In this document: positions 35,160 to 46,900 of the stretch, piece by piece
How positions within the stretch are numbered: the first letter of the stretch is position 1
Layout of the letters: the number at the start of each line of letters is the position of its first letter
Assembly (NCBI GenBank): GCA_034231615.1
Contig: CM067306.1
Span: 33,872,019-33,936,018 of the forward strand
DNA: 64,000 nucleotides
Source of the DNA: Meghimatium bilineatum
Lineage: Eukaryota > Mollusca > Gastropoda > Stylommatophora > Philomycidae
Direction: 5' to 3'
Translations under genes and position numbers: made by a program
Notes under the pieces: generated by a model
What the model saw: only the letters and a program-made list of their open reading frames with translations
What the model was told of the DNA's origin: nothing
Databases searched by the model: none

Positions 35160-35790
35160 GTAGACTGAAAGGTTTCAAATTTCGTATATTTGGGACGCAA
35201 GATAACAGCAGACCGGGATACCAACTCAGAAATCACGACTCGAATCGCTCTCGCCTCCAACGCCTTTAACAAACTTTCAGATATCTGGAGATCGAAGATC
35301 GCAAGTAAACACATCAAACTGCGACTTTCCAATGCAAGTGTGATTCCATCGTTGACATATGGATGTGAAAGTTGGAAATCTACCGCAATAATGGATTAGA
35401 AGTTAGTTGCCTTCGAGTATAGATGCCTCAGAAAAATCACAAATACTAATTGGAGAGATTTCAAATTAAACTACATACTAAGAGAGGAAACATAACAAGA
35501 ATATGTGACGAGCATCAACAGAAAACGACGCTGGACATACATCGGACACACACTTAGAATGAAGGAAGACATAATTCCACGACAAGTCTTCATGTGGAGA
35601 CCAGACGGTAAACGAAAACAGGGAAGACTAAAAACAACGCTCCGAAGAACATTTATGAATGCATTAAAACCAACAGTCATAAATGCACAAGACCTGCAAT
35701 CCCTAGCAACTGACCGACAGGCATGGAGAACTATGACATCCGCCCTGTGTGCCAAACATAGCAACAGAGGAACTGACTGTCTGACTGACC
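35160..35790 (+). mobile_element. LINE family B, second copy
   Basis: Colinear with 14690-15300. Nearly open translation: ITADRDTNSEITTRIALASN, SVIPSLTYGCESWK, then (after a TAG) KLVAFEYRCLRKITNTNWRD, RRWTYIGHTLRMKEDIIPRQ, GKRKQGRLKTTLRRTFMNA, ATDRQAWRTMTSALCAK. Two in-frame stops (35397 and about 35492). Ends in ACTG-type repeats. Confidence 0.92.
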
Positions 35791-35874
35791 GAGATTGAAA
35801 GTGAAAAACACGACACCTGTTGTATTTGATACATTAGAAATATCATAATTTGGAAATTGAATGTCAAGCATCAC

Positions 35875-36140
35875 TACATCTCATGGATGTGACCAATGCC
35901 TTGAACTCGATGAGCGCACAGAAGTCAACTCACGTCTTCATCGTTAGTGACTCAACGAGCGTGCTAAGAGACATACATGGAGGTGGATATTGTTTACAGT
36001 GATTTCAGACAGTGAACAAGTCACATTTGGAAATTATAACATTTTATTTCGTACCTGTGTCTTGAGGATGTTTGCGCCAGTGAGAGAACAGACAGACGTG
36101 AATGCTCCGCTACTGTGTAGAGAGGTAGAACAATGGCTGG
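35875..36140 (+). mobile_element. RNase H fragment of a LINE (family G type)
   Basis: Translation gives MDVTNALNSMSAQKSTHVFI then VSDSTSVLRDI, matching the middle of an RNase H domain (E..T.AL..L....H..I.TDS..ML..I). A shifted frame further on has VREQTDVNA, possibly the degenerate GVRGNERADLLA block. Confidence 0.65.
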
Positions 36141-36664
36141 GATTGACGTTGAGCTCCGTGAAAGAAGTATCATGGGGAAATGAAACTAAACCAAATACAG
36201 CAATAATTATGTATCCATATTTAGGTTAGTAGGACAGAAACGAATTCACTGAAACGAGAATGAAGGTCACGGATACGGTTCACCAATAGGGGCTGTCTCC
36301 GAACCAAACTGTTAGCAGCAACTGACTTTCAACAGCCCCTGTTTATTGCCTTGGTGACACCGTCTGTAAGACTATAACCTGTACAAGTTATGCAAGTTGT
36401 AAGAGACAACAAAGGGGATTGACTACTCAACACCATTTCTAAGCAGGGATGAAGGCCATAACATGGATTACTGCCTTTCTCTTTTTTTTATTTTTAGAAA
36501 TACCTCTTAAGAAGAGGTACGCTGCATTCAACCGCAGACGCTAATCCAATTTCGTTATATCAAAGCCTTTAAACATAACAAAATAGTGGAAGTCGCGGTT
36601 CTCGTAAGAGGGTTATCCATAAATTGCGTAAAAAATTAGGATGAGTGCTTACAGATCCGGATTT
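36141..36664. other. No recognisable feature
   Basis: Nothing identified. Confidence 0.5.
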
Positions 36665-36669
36665 AGACT

Positions 36670-36930
36670 TTATAGGGCCCTAAGCTGTTAAAGATATGGA
36701 GCCCTAAGCTATTTGAGATATGGGGCCCTAAGCTATTTGAGATTTGGGGCCCTAAGCTATTTGAGATTTGGGGCCCTGAGCTATTTGAGATATGGAGCCC
36801 TAAGCTATTTGAGATATGGGTCCATAAGCTAATTGAGATATGGGGCCCTAAGCTATTTGAGATATGGGGCCCTAAGCTATTTGAGATATGGGGGCCCTAA
36901 GCTATTTGAGATATGGGGGCCCTTTAACGA
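36670..36930. repeat. Tandem array, 24-bp unit, about 11 copies
   Basis: Theme GGGGCCCTAAGCTATTTGAG. Each unit has the palindrome GGGCCC. A stray relative lies near 36985-37002. Confidence 0.96.
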
Positions 36931-37562
36931 TTAAGAATATATAGATAGTGAAATTTAAAAAAAATTGTAAGGCCCCTAAAAAAGTGGGGGCCCTAAGCTA
37001 TAGCTTGTTGAGCATATAAGTAAATCCAGCACTGGGTGCTTATTAAAAACCTTAAGTTGCTAAAAGGGAAACAAGAGTGTTTGACAAAGATGACGTCAAC
37101 AATACCGTTTTAATATATTACTTCAATTGTTTGCATTTTTTTTAAATTCCAAAAGTTAGAAAAAATTATTGGGTAGTGTTTTCGTATGTTTCCAGCGAAT
37201 ACATTTGAAGAGGTTGTGGGTTGACCTAATTGAGCAGATGGGTATATGAATTCTTGACAAATTGTTGACCATTAGGAAAAGCGTAACAAATTGTCTAGAT
37301 TTTGTTGACGTAATTTATAGACAGCCACAATCCAATCACCCTTGCTTCGAGAATACCAAACCATGGAATAATGGGAGGGGATCAACCATGCGCGCGTTCC
37401 AGTAATGACAAGTGTACAGAAATTAAACATAACATGAAAAACTGATGTGTGATTTCTCCGTGCAGTGGACGACGGTGACATTTTTGACATGCGACTCCGA
37501 GTACATAAATAGTGACCAAATAAAATCACAACAAAAATATTTTTTTTCAAACACGGATAAGT
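36931..37562. other. No gene recognised
   Basis: Positions 37485-37525 repeat part of 13620-13665. Nothing else identified. Confidence 0.5.
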
Positions 37563-38090
37563 CCTGTTTACTTTCTGTACAATGGTGATCACTGCCGACT
37601 GTCTTGTTTACTTTCTGTACAATGGTGATCACTGCCGACTGTCTTGTTTACTTTCTGTACAATGGTGATCACTGTCAACTGTCTTATTTACTTTCTGTAC
37701 AATGGTGTTCACTGCCGACTGTCTTGTTTACTTTCTGTGCAATGGTGTTCACTGCCGACTGTCTTGTTTACTTTCTGTACAATGGTGATCACTGCCGACT
37801 GTCTTGTTTACTTTCTGTACAATGGTGTTCACTGTCGACTGTCTTGTTTACTTTCTGTACAATGGTGTTCACTGCCGACTGTCATGTTTACTTTCCATAC
37901 AGTGGTGTTCACTCCAGACTGACATGTTTACTTTCAATACAGTAGTGTTCACTCCAGACTGTCATGTTTACTTTCAATACAGTAGTGTTCACTCCAGACT
38001 GTCTTGTTTACTCTCAATACAGTGGTGTTGACTGCCGACTGTCTTGTTTACTCTCAATACAGTGGTGTTGACTGCAGACTGTCTTGAATC
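37563..38090. repeat. Tandem array, 40-bp unit, about 13 copies
   Basis: Theme ACTGTCTTGTTTACTTTCTG plus ACAATGGTG. 40 is not a multiple of three and no phase has stops on the plus strand, so overlapping frames with 40-residue periods appear. Confidence 0.98.
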
Positions 38091-38929
38091 AATCGTATTA
38101 TAGGCAGTATGTTCGTGAATTATAAATCGTCAAGAAAAATTTCCCTCCAGAAGAGACGGTTGTGCAGTAGCATGTCATTGCACCCTCCTCATGTGTAATG
38201 TGTAATCAGATTGAATAGACAAATACAATTTCTACACTAACGGTTAAAAGTGAATATATTCACTAACCATTACGGTCTACTTGTAGTGTAGGAAACGTTC
38301 TTTCGTGATTAGAACGTGTTTAATGATTATATTTAGACTGCTCTCATTCATTTCATTTTGACGTTTTAACGGCATGCTATTCAAGAAAGTCAATAACGGA
38401 ATTAGGAAACAGCATTATAGACCGGATGTTTGGAATACATCAAATTCAGAGTTAGTGCATGGTTAGATGTGAATGGTTTTTTTTCCCCGCTGTAATACAA
38501 TATGACCAGATCTGGAACTTTCATTCAAAATGTTATGGACAGCAAGCTCGTAGCTGGTGTGTTTGTATTTCAAGTGTTGTTTTGTAAGTGGATCTCAAAA
38601 GGTGTCATATGGTTTACTAGTGGGTCATATGTTATCTCTAGGGAAACTAGAAAATGAACAATGTGGGTACATGGCGGAGTCACCGGTTTTGTCTCAGTAT
38701 GACACAGACAAAATACTGTCTGACATTACATGGAGAATGATGTTTAGTACGTTCAGTGGTAGAGTGGTTAGTAGTGCTTTATCATAAACGAATTCAATGG
38801 AACTTGATCACGGTTCAAAAGCGATTGTCCACGTTGTACTGCGAAATACGATTTGATGTATTAGGGGTGTCTGTCAGTTTAACAATTGTCGAAAATTAAC
38901 CTTCGAAAGATTTTGTGCATACATCAGAA
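38091..38929. other. No recognisable feature
   Basis: Nothing identified. Confidence 0.5.
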
Positions 38930-39085
38930 GAAGACCGGACTACAAGGCGTCAGGAAGACCACGAACTAGATGGGCAGAGACAATTTTAAAAAACATTAAA
39001 TAGACACGGGCTTACCATGACCAATGCAACTTAAATGGCGAAAGACAAAAACATCGCTTGAGCCCGGTCACGTCTGGAGTCATCT
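38930..39085 (+). mobile_element. LINE C-terminal fragment, family unassigned
   Basis: ASGRPRTRWAETILKNIK is followed by a stop and then TRAYHDQCNLNGERQK, resembling the GRP.tRW.d.i....r.....DR..W end of LINE reverse transcriptases. Confidence 0.55.
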
Positions 39086-39544
39086 TGAAATGAAAGACAT
39101 CACATGGAACATTTCCCAGTGTAGGCCAACATACAAAATAATACGCGTTTCATTGTTTGTAATTCCTTAAAACTAAAACAAAATCAAACAAAACTCAAAA
39201 GAGAACAACAAGGTAAAAGGTTGAGAATCACTGAATTATGGTCTACTAAATGCTACTTAGTGTGGCGTTTAAAGAGCTCCTCCAAAATAGTGAAGCAGAA
39301 AAGTAGTAACAATGTGTCCTGTTATGCACCCGTTAACAGGTGAAATGAGAGATTGAATTAGGGAACATTTGTGGATTATGCAGCCCTATGAACTCAAGAG
39401 GTAAATCCTTTAAAAAAAATTTAAAAAATTAAGTACATTATTTTTCTTTTTGTCTGTTTCTATTCGTCACTAAATATGTACTTTGTATCTACAAATTTCC
39501 TATAGATAACATAAGACAAATGTGTACTAATACAAATAAAATAT
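39086..39544. other. No recognisable feature
   Basis: AT-rich; nothing identified. Confidence 0.5.
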
Positions 39545-39770
39545 GTATGATTCCTTGTCAAAAACAACACTGCAGGGAACTGTCAAAAGGGGGGGGGTGC
39601 GGAGGGAGAGGCAGAGGAGGCCAAATAAAGACGGGCAGACAACATCAAGGACACGATTTGTATTCATTCATCCGCATCATTGAAGATAGAAATCGTTAGA
39701 TGACTATGCATGCTGAAGCATTCAATGAGGTGCCCCTACGACCTAGACGGGTTACGGGTTTATAGATAGA
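39545..39770 (+). mobile_element. LINE family E, 3' end
   Basis: DSLSKTTLQGTVKRGG, then in other frames the DNIKDTICIHS and SIIEDRNR segments and GAPTT near 39740. It is a decayed copy of the end seen at 12428-12588 and 6031-6150. A G run at 39589-39597 breaks the frame. Confidence 0.8.
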
Positions 39771-40339
39771 TATACGTTGTGACTCTAGCCAATGACAATC
39801 ACTGGAACTGCAAATATCATAACTTCTAAAGCTTAAATCCGTGAGTCCAAAGAACTGTGTATTCGACGAGGGACTGTGTTGACTATCTCAACGTGAAAGA
39901 ACATAAAAACAAAGCTGAGGTCAATATCGAACTGGGAGGAGGTATCTGGTTAGACCGACGCGAATATTCGAATATTATCGTGGGTTTTTGATCGGGAAGA
40001 TTATTAACTCGTTCGCGCCGTCAAACACACAAATTAGATCCCACGATTAGTGCCTGTAATCCAACTAATTCTCCATCTGTATAGCGGTTCCTAAAAAGAT
40101 TTGGAATACGGTTTAAATGTTTTTATTTATGTCCACATCATCAGCAAGTGCCGTGCTAGCTGATGTTAGGGTTCACGTGTCTCTCGTAACGTATCTCAGA
40201 ATCATTGCTGACTTCTTTTCCTTGCCACGATTCCAAATTCCATCAATCTTTCTATTCCGTGCCACGATTCCAAATTCCATCAATCTTTCAATAACAGCCT
40301 CTGTAAAAGTCTTCCCGTTTTCCACTGTAATATGCCAAG
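39771..40339. other. No gene recognised
   Basis: 39789-39830 contains CCAATGACAATCACTGGAA, similar to one arm of the MITE at 61316. A 40-bp direct duplication (CCACGATTCCAAATTCCATC) lies at 40216-40285. Confidence 0.5.
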
Positions 40340-40650
40340 ACAGTCTGTCATCTCTCACATTACCCTGAACGTCAGCTATCTCATTACTCTGAATTAGCTC
40401 TCTCATTATCATGGTTGTTAAATGTCAGCTGCCCCATTACTCTGAATGTATACTATTTCATTAACATGAACATTAAATCTATCATCACCCTGAATGTCAA
40501 TCATATCATTAAAATGGATGCCAGCCATCTAATTACCATCAATGTCAGCTATCGCATTACCATAAATGTCATATCTGTCATCATGCTGAATGTCATATCT
40601 CTTACTACCTGAATGAGAAAACTCTCATTACCATGAATGTCACCTCTCTT
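40340..40650. repeat. Degenerate tandem array, ~26-bp unit
   Basis: Roughly ten diverged units of the theme TCATTACCATGAATGTCA. Confidence 0.8.
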
Positions 40651-40784
40651 ATTACCGAAAAGCAATACTTGTCTAGTTGATAACTCAGAGAAACAATTAC
40701 GTCTGCCTTCTAGAGGTGGGTGACGGTACAAATGTCTAACAGAGATCATGCTAAAATGGGCACTGTCATTGCAAAATTACACTA

Positions 40785-40970
40785 CACGCCAAGTCCTTGG
40801 GGGTCCCACCGTTGTTCATTCTTGGAATCACTATTTCTTAATGGCCGTACTCGTAGTTCCGTAGTTTTGTCTTGGAGTCACCAAGTCCTAGGGGTTCTAC
40901 TCGTAGTTTTATCTTTGAGTTACGAAGTCCTAGGAGTCATACCCGTAGTTTTGTCTTGGAGTCACTGTGA
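40785..40970. repeat. Degenerate tandem array, ~49-bp unit
   Basis: Three to four copies sharing GTAGTTTTGTCTTGGAGTCA and AAGTCCTAGG. Confidence 0.85.
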
Positions 40971-41154
40971 CAGAGCCATGATCTATTTTAAAAGGTCTGC
41001 TTAACTCTTTACTTCTGTATGACTCTTCTTGCCCTGTTGAGATAGATCTAGAATATTCTTTCTTCTTCTCTGTGCGATTTCGAACTCCCGTTGAATATCC
41101 TGATGTAATCTGGACAACTGGAATCTGTTGTGCTATTGTTTACAGTTTCGTTAG

Positions 41155-41875
41155 CTTGATGTATGTGTGTTTCAGTTTGATATATGCGTGTTTCTGCTTC
41201 ACCTGCGTTTTTCAGATTGATATATGCGTGTTTCAGCTTGATATATGCGTGTTTCAGATTGATATATGCGTGTTTCAACTTGAGATATGCGTGTTTCAGC
41301 TTGATATATGCGTGTTTTAGCTTGATATATGCGTGTTTTAGCTTGATATATGCGTGTTTCAACTTTATATATGCGTGTTTCAACTTGATATATGCGTGTT
41401 TAAACTTAATATATGCATGTTTCAACTTGATATATGCGTGTTTCAACTTGATATATGCGTGTTTCAACTTGAGATATGCGTGTTTAAGCTTGATATATGC
41501 GTGTTTTAGCTTGATATATGCGTGTTTCAACTTTATATATGCGTGTTTCAACTTGATATATGCGTGTTTAAACTTCATATATGCGTGTTTCAACTTGATA
41601 TATGCGTGTTTCAACTTGATATATGCGTGTTTCAACTTGATATATGCGTGTTTCAAATTGATATATGCGTATTTCAACTTGATATATGCGTGTTTCAACT
41701 TGATATATGCGTGTTTCAACTTGATATATGCGTGTTTCAACTTGATATATGCGTGTTTCAACTTGATATATGCGTGTTTCAAATTGATATATGCGTATTT
41801 CAACTTGATATATGCGTGTTTCAACTTGATATATGCGTATTTCAACTTGATATATGCGTGTTTCAGATTGACAAA
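41155..41875. repeat. Tandem array, 21-bp unit, about 34 copies
   Basis: Theme GCGTGTTTCAACTTGATATA. 21 bp is seven codons, so several frames on both strands stay open as 7-residue repeats (HAYIKLK, YACFNLI, ICVFQLD). The absence of any non-repeat domain argues against a gene. Confidence 0.98.
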
Positions 41876-42844
41876 TGCAACTCAATGTTGGTTCTAGGTC
41901 AGTTTGATACTCCAACGGGTGGGACAGCAAACTCCACCGTAAAACCTCATCAGCTTCGTACGAGTACGACATAATGCGTTGTATGTAACAGTATTGGTAT
42001 TCTGTGCTTCTCCTACGGACACCGACAACACAAGGGATATATAATTAAGGAGATATACACATTTGTCTCTAGAATATTTCTACGTACATATTTCTAGCAG
42101 CATCATTAATCTTGGCTGATTCGAGTATATATGTGCTTTCCATTAGCTAACGACACGAACTACACACATAACAACATCTCACCTGCTTAGATGAATGACG
42201 CCAATTGCGGTCAACCCGCAGGCTTATTCTGCGTAGGGACATAGACCGAGTTACAAGCACCAACCGCAAATAACACCGTTTGAGAATAGATTGGATATGA
42301 CCCCTACCACAAGTTGAGACCTACTGTTCTATAATGAAAGTTATCCAGCTTCCTGGATATATTTTACCTCTGTTATCAGTTATTCTCCCTTGGGTTGCCA
42401 TCTTGTCCCAGATTTCGTAATCTAAATTGCAGACGAGTTGTGCATGCACGAGCGTGTGTTTGTGCATGTTTGCGGTTGAGATTGAGGGAATATGTTCTCT
42501 GATATTGTATGTTAAGTACATCAATATCTAATTATTTATCTTATATTCTTCATCTGAACTTGTTTACTGTAAATACGCATTTAGAGGAATATTGTAATTT
42601 GAGAATGTATTTTGGTCTAAACATGTATGCATAGGCCTATATATATCGGTTAATTTTCGTTGCTTAGTAAGTGCCGGTTTTTGGGGGGCGAAACGGATTA
42701 TTATAGGTAGCATGGTGGGGTGCAAGTGAAATATGCTTTGTATGCATTTTATAAATTCTTTAAGTGGATTTGCGAGAGAGGAACGGATGAAAGGAGATTG
42801 TTGACATAAGAAATAATATAGGTTAGAGAAGGGAATGGGTGGTA
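41876..42844. other. No recognisable feature
   Basis: Nothing identified. Confidence 0.5.
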
Positions 42845-43460
42845 GAAGCAAGAGATTAGAAGGTAGGAGTAGGGAGTAGATGATAGAATTACATAATGTG
42901 AGAAGAAGGCAAGAGTATGGAGACGATGGTAGAAGTAGAGGACGTGAGTAAGATATAAGAGTAGGAAGTAGATGGTAGATCTAGAGATTATGAATATGAG
43001 ATAGAAGTAGTTAGTAGAAGGTAGAAATAGATGATATTAGTAGGGGGATGGAGTAGGAAGGTAGAAGTAGAGGTTATGAGTAAGGGGTTGGAGTAGCAAT
43101 GTAGAAGTAGAGGTTATGAGTAAGGGGTTGGAGTAGCAATGTAGAAGTAGAGGTTATGAGTAAGGGGTTGGAGTAGGAATGTAGAAGTAGAAGGTATGAG
43201 TAAGGGGTTGGAGTAGGAATGTAGAAGTCGAGGTTATGAGTAAGGGGTTGGAGTAGCAATGTAGAAGTAGAGGTTATGAGTAGGGGGTTGGAGTAGTAAG
43301 GTAGAAGTAGAGGTTATGAGTAAGGGGTTGGAATAGGGAGAAGGTAGAAGTAGTGGTAGGAATAAGAAGTGGATGGTAAAAGTAGAGGATATATGTAGGA
43401 AGGAGGTTGCAGTTTGGAATAGATAGTAGAAGTAGAGGATATGAGTAGGAGTGGGGATAT
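42845..43460. repeat. Purine-rich array with 40-bp core unit
   Basis: Core 43060-43345 has about seven copies with period 40 (AAGGGGTTGGAGTAG plus GTAGAAGTAGAGGTTATGAG). Flanks on both sides are more diverged versions. Confidence 0.95.
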
Positions 43461-44024
43461 GCGTAGGAACTTTGAGGATATACTTTTCTGCACGTCCACC
43501 TCTTAGTGTTTCCCTTTCACTTGTAACTGTTAGTTTCTTGTCAGATACCCTTCAACATTTCCATTTAGTAAGATTTATTTTCAACATGAGTCTCATCTTA
43601 TCAGATATTGTTCCACTGTTCCACTCAGTAACGTTTTAAAAATGTATCTCATTTTATTACAAATATTTCAACTTTTTTTATTTAGTAAGATTATCCAACA
43701 ATTGTCTCGTCTTGTTATGCACCGCATAAATACCGCAACTTGTTTCTATACTCTTTACCCACGTTCTTGGACAGAATAGTTCGAATACTCTCAAAGCAAC
43801 GTCAGTTGTCTCAACTGACGCGATTGTTCATTGCGCACATCGCATATACATTGTGACAGCAGCCAATATAAAGTATGGCAGAAGTCCGATCAGCCAAGAT
43901 AAGTGATGATGGCTGAGATCTGAGAATCTCGTCTGAGATTCCAGCATCGTCTTCTTCATTTTTCGGTATGTGAATAACTACCCTTATTAGGTCGGCCCTA
44001 TCGCGACTCAGTACTGCAGTTTAA
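43461..44024. other. No recognisable feature
   Basis: Nothing identified. Confidence 0.5.
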
Positions 44025-44412
44025 AATATATTGATTAGATAGTTGATTAGATTAGATCTTCACCGCAGTATATTGATTAGATAGTTGATTAGATGAGATC
44101 TTCGCCGCAGTATGTTCATTAGATAGTTGATTAGATGAGATCTTCGCCGCAGTATGTTCATTAGATAGTTGATTAGATTAGATCTTCACCGCAGTATTAG
44201 GTATGTTCATTAGATAGTTGATTAAATTAGATCTTCACCGCAGTATTAGGTATGTTCATTAGATAGTTGATTAAATTAGATCTTCATCGCAGTATATTGA
44301 TTAGATAGTTGATTAGATTAGATCTTCACCGCAGTATTAGGTATGTTGATTAGATAGTTGATTAGATTAGATCTTCACCGCAGTATTATGTATGTTCATT
44401 AGATAGTTGATC
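44025..44412. repeat. Tandem array, 42-57-bp unit, about 8 copies
   Basis: Theme TTAGATAGTTGATTAGAT plus AGATCTTCACCGCAGTAT; length varies with a TTAGGTA segment. One more partial unit resumes at 44656-44695, after the LINE insertion. Confidence 0.95.
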
Positions 44413-44655
44413 AGATAAAGTTAAAGATTGGCAACACGGCCATGTGCACATGTGGGCAGGAAGCACAGATTACCAAGCATATACTTCAAGAGTGTTCTGA
44501 GTATGAAACGCTGAGGCAGACATATTGGTCAGAGGAAACAACACTGGAATCAAAGGTCTATGGGACACTGTATGAACTACCAAAGACATTGAGTTTTATT
44601 CAGGAGACAGAATTACAGATATAGACATGTTTCAAGTGAACAAACGAAGAAGAAG
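44412..44655 (+). mobile_element. LINE family G, C-terminus and tail
   Basis: IKLKIGNTAMCTCGQEAQIT, KHILQECSEYETLRQTYW, KVYGTLYELPKTLSFIQE, TELQI-stop, then GAAGAAGAAGAAG. This is the region after RNase H, with a CxC..H..C zinc-ribbon-like pattern. The frame is intact over about 70 codons. Confidence 0.9.
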
Positions 44656-45120
44656 AAGATTATATCTTCTGCGTAGTATTATGTATGTTGATTATCCTCT
44701 TTGCACACTGAGCGTGTACATAGGTGCTTAATCTCCGCTTCAGTAACCCTCTCTGACTATAACGGCTGATGGTTCCTGTTCTATGTTGATTCACTGCTGC
44801 TTGTGAAATATTTCTTAGGTGTTCTTTATGAGCGACACCTATCTTCACTCCCAATTCGAGTATTCTCGATATTGACTCATTTATCTCAAAATCCTCTGCT
44901 CGTGCGGACTCACGAAGAACAATGAGTATGTCTGCTCGGTCCATGGATGATTATCTGTTATGGTGGGGGAGCTAGCGAATTGGTCAGCCCGTTTGTTTTC
45001 CCCCATACTCTCGTGACTGAAGATAAAGATACATGTACGTAATTTGTCGCATCAACCGCAGAATTGTCCGCCATTAATATGCTTTTTCGTTGCTTCTGAC
45101 CCCTGCACGGCCAGGACAGT
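44656..45120 (-). mobile_element. LINE family G, post-RNase H region in opposite orientation
   Basis: Minus-strand frame 44944-44660: DRADILIVLRESARAEDFEI, ISRILELGVKIGVA, VNQHRTGTISRYSQRGLL. Upstream are ESMGENKRADQFASS and YCPGRAGVRSNEKA, two overlapping versions of the RNase H PGHAG...NERAD block. It lies tail to tail with the fragment at 44412. Confidence 0.82.
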
Positions 45121-45377
45121 ATCAAAGGCGAAGGCCATCACCAAGTGCCATGTTTATATAGACGGTTTGCTACAACAGACCTCGAACATCCTCTGTCATT
45201 TTCCTTGGTGCTGTATTCTGATAAACTATTCCATCTCATGATGAATCTCTCTTTCTTGTATCTGCGCCTACTTTCTTCCTCGACGCCTTTCGAATGTTTC
45301 TTTGGCTATACAAATTATAACAGTAACAAACATTACAATTATTCATAAAGTATTGAACATATAGTACTATTTCGTCT
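45121..45377. other. No recognisable feature
   Basis: May hold further decayed RNase H sequence, but nothing I can support. Confidence 0.4.
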
Positions 45378-45645
45378 TCTGCGTTCATTCTCAAATTCTC
45401 GCTGGAACTCTCTTGTAGAAGGACATCGTCAAATGTCCGCTGGAACTCTCTTGTAGAAGGACATCGTCAAATGTCCGCTGGAACTCTCTTGTAGAAGGAC
45501 ATCGTCAAATGTCCGCTGGAACTCTCTTGTAGCAAGACATTGGTGCTACTAGATTTTCAGCAAGATCTAGTCAATAGAAAGGACGTGCGTTGTGTCACTG
45601 TTTTCTTATCCCCAATGATCAGACACATCCGTCTTCGGAGGAGAA
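45378..45645 (-). mobile_element. S1 retroposon with internal 38-bp amplification
   Basis: Minus strand begins TCCGAAGACGGATGTGTC and ends near GAATGAACGC. Between 45401 and 45540, a 38-bp segment containing GCTGGAACTCTCTTGTAGAA occurs three times plus a fourth partial copy (period 38: 45401, 45439, 45477, 45515). Confidence 0.85.
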
Positions 45646-46149
45646 TATATATATATATATTAAATAGAAAGCACGCGGTCTGTATATCTGGAAAATTGTA
45701 CCAACATTCATTAGGAAATGCAGGCGATATCTACAAAACAGCAGGCGTTAAAATAAATCACAATTAATTAAAACTTGCACATATGCCAAATTATGTTGCC
45801 TTTGATCACGTGGTAAATGAAACCTGCCCTTGACAGATAAGGTCACAAGTTAATGAGAGAACACGTATGGACAAACTACCATATTAGCTTCCGGTTTAAG
45901 TTATATATAAAACTTTGGTTTAGCTTCAAAATGTAAAGGCTTTGTTTTATGGTTTGCAATATAGGTTAAGTGGTCACTTGTATGGTCAAGTAATTAAAGC
46001 GTTGGTGTAGCCAAGTAGTAACATTTGTGACCTAGTAAGAACTGTTGGGGGAGGGGCATGTATTTAGAATTAAAAGAGTAGGGGAATGTTGATGAGGATA
46101 AACACACCCAACTACCAACAGGAATGTTTATTAAAAGATGATGAGGCAA
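45646..46149. other. No recognisable feature
   Basis: Nothing identified apart from a short TA run at the left edge. Confidence 0.5.
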
Positions 46150-46345
46150 AATCTAGGCAAAATAAAACATAAACAACCGCAGTACATTAGGGGCAAATAG
46201 GGATAAAGTGAAACAGATGCGACATATCTGGCATTGGAACGAAGACTCGTAAAGGAGGTCTGCTTTTTCATTTCTCCTAAAATGTACATGTCCAATCACA
46301 CAAGTGAAGGTAATTTTCTTCAGCATAGATTTCGTCATCGACACA
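46150..46345 (-). mobile_element. RNase H fragment of a LINE
   Basis: Minus-strand ITFTCVIGHVHFRRNEKADL followed by LYESS corresponds to the final RNase H block (W.PGH....GNEKADLLA..S). Short and decayed. Confidence 0.7.
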
Positions 46346-46419
46346 AACCACTAACAGTGTAGAGTTTTGATAGTTTCACTGAATATTTCGAACTACCTTT
46401 TGTCTACTTTTGCTGTAAG

Positions 46420-46570
46420 GAGTCGCAGAATTGATTGCCAATCAGTTTTCTGGCTATTGCACATGTAGTCGCTTTATATGCAGTAATAATGTCACTTCTA
46501 GAACTGGTAACTCCTTCAATCCAAGTTCGTTTTGGTCTACCTCTGACTCTTGCTGTTCCATATTTATGCT
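46420..46570 (-). mobile_element. LINE family D-like C-terminal fragment
   Basis: Minus strand: GTARVRGRPKRTWIEGVTS, SDIITAYKATTCAIARKLIG, NQFCDSLQ. It parallels 61130-61265 on the plus strand (WIERVTK, ITAYQGIKRAMGRK). Immediately beyond, 46580-46612 resembles the family A end (TTCGTTGCAAAGACGGCAC). Confidence 0.75.
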
Positions 46571-46704
46571 ATGTACTCTGCTTCGTTGCAAAGACGGCAC
46601 CGCATTATGATGACCTACGTCCGTTGGTGTAGACTCTACGCCGTAGAGTGTCGCTTGAAGTGAGATAGGGGTGATGACCTTATTTTGATCAGACCTCTCA
46701 CTAC

Positions 46705-46770
46705 TGGTTTCCTCCTTCAATCCAGTTCATGAACTGGTTTCCTCCTTCAATCCAGTTCATGAACTGGTTA
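46705..46770. repeat. 29-bp duplication
   Basis: ACTGGTTTCCTCCTTCAATC plus CAGTTCATG occurs just over twice. Confidence 0.9.
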
Positions 46771-46900
46771 AGGAACCTTCTCTATTGAAGTTAACTTAAA
46801 CAGTGACGTCACACGGTTCAGTCATGGTTGACTTGCGCTTGCGCTAGAATTCATGCTCATAAATTAGAGCGTGACCATAAATGTTAAGACCTGATGGATC

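Noticed and set aside
41048-41974. 265-, 237- and 150-codon frames with 7-residue repeats
   Set aside because: They come from the 21-bp array, open on both strands at once, which is expected from the period and not from selection.
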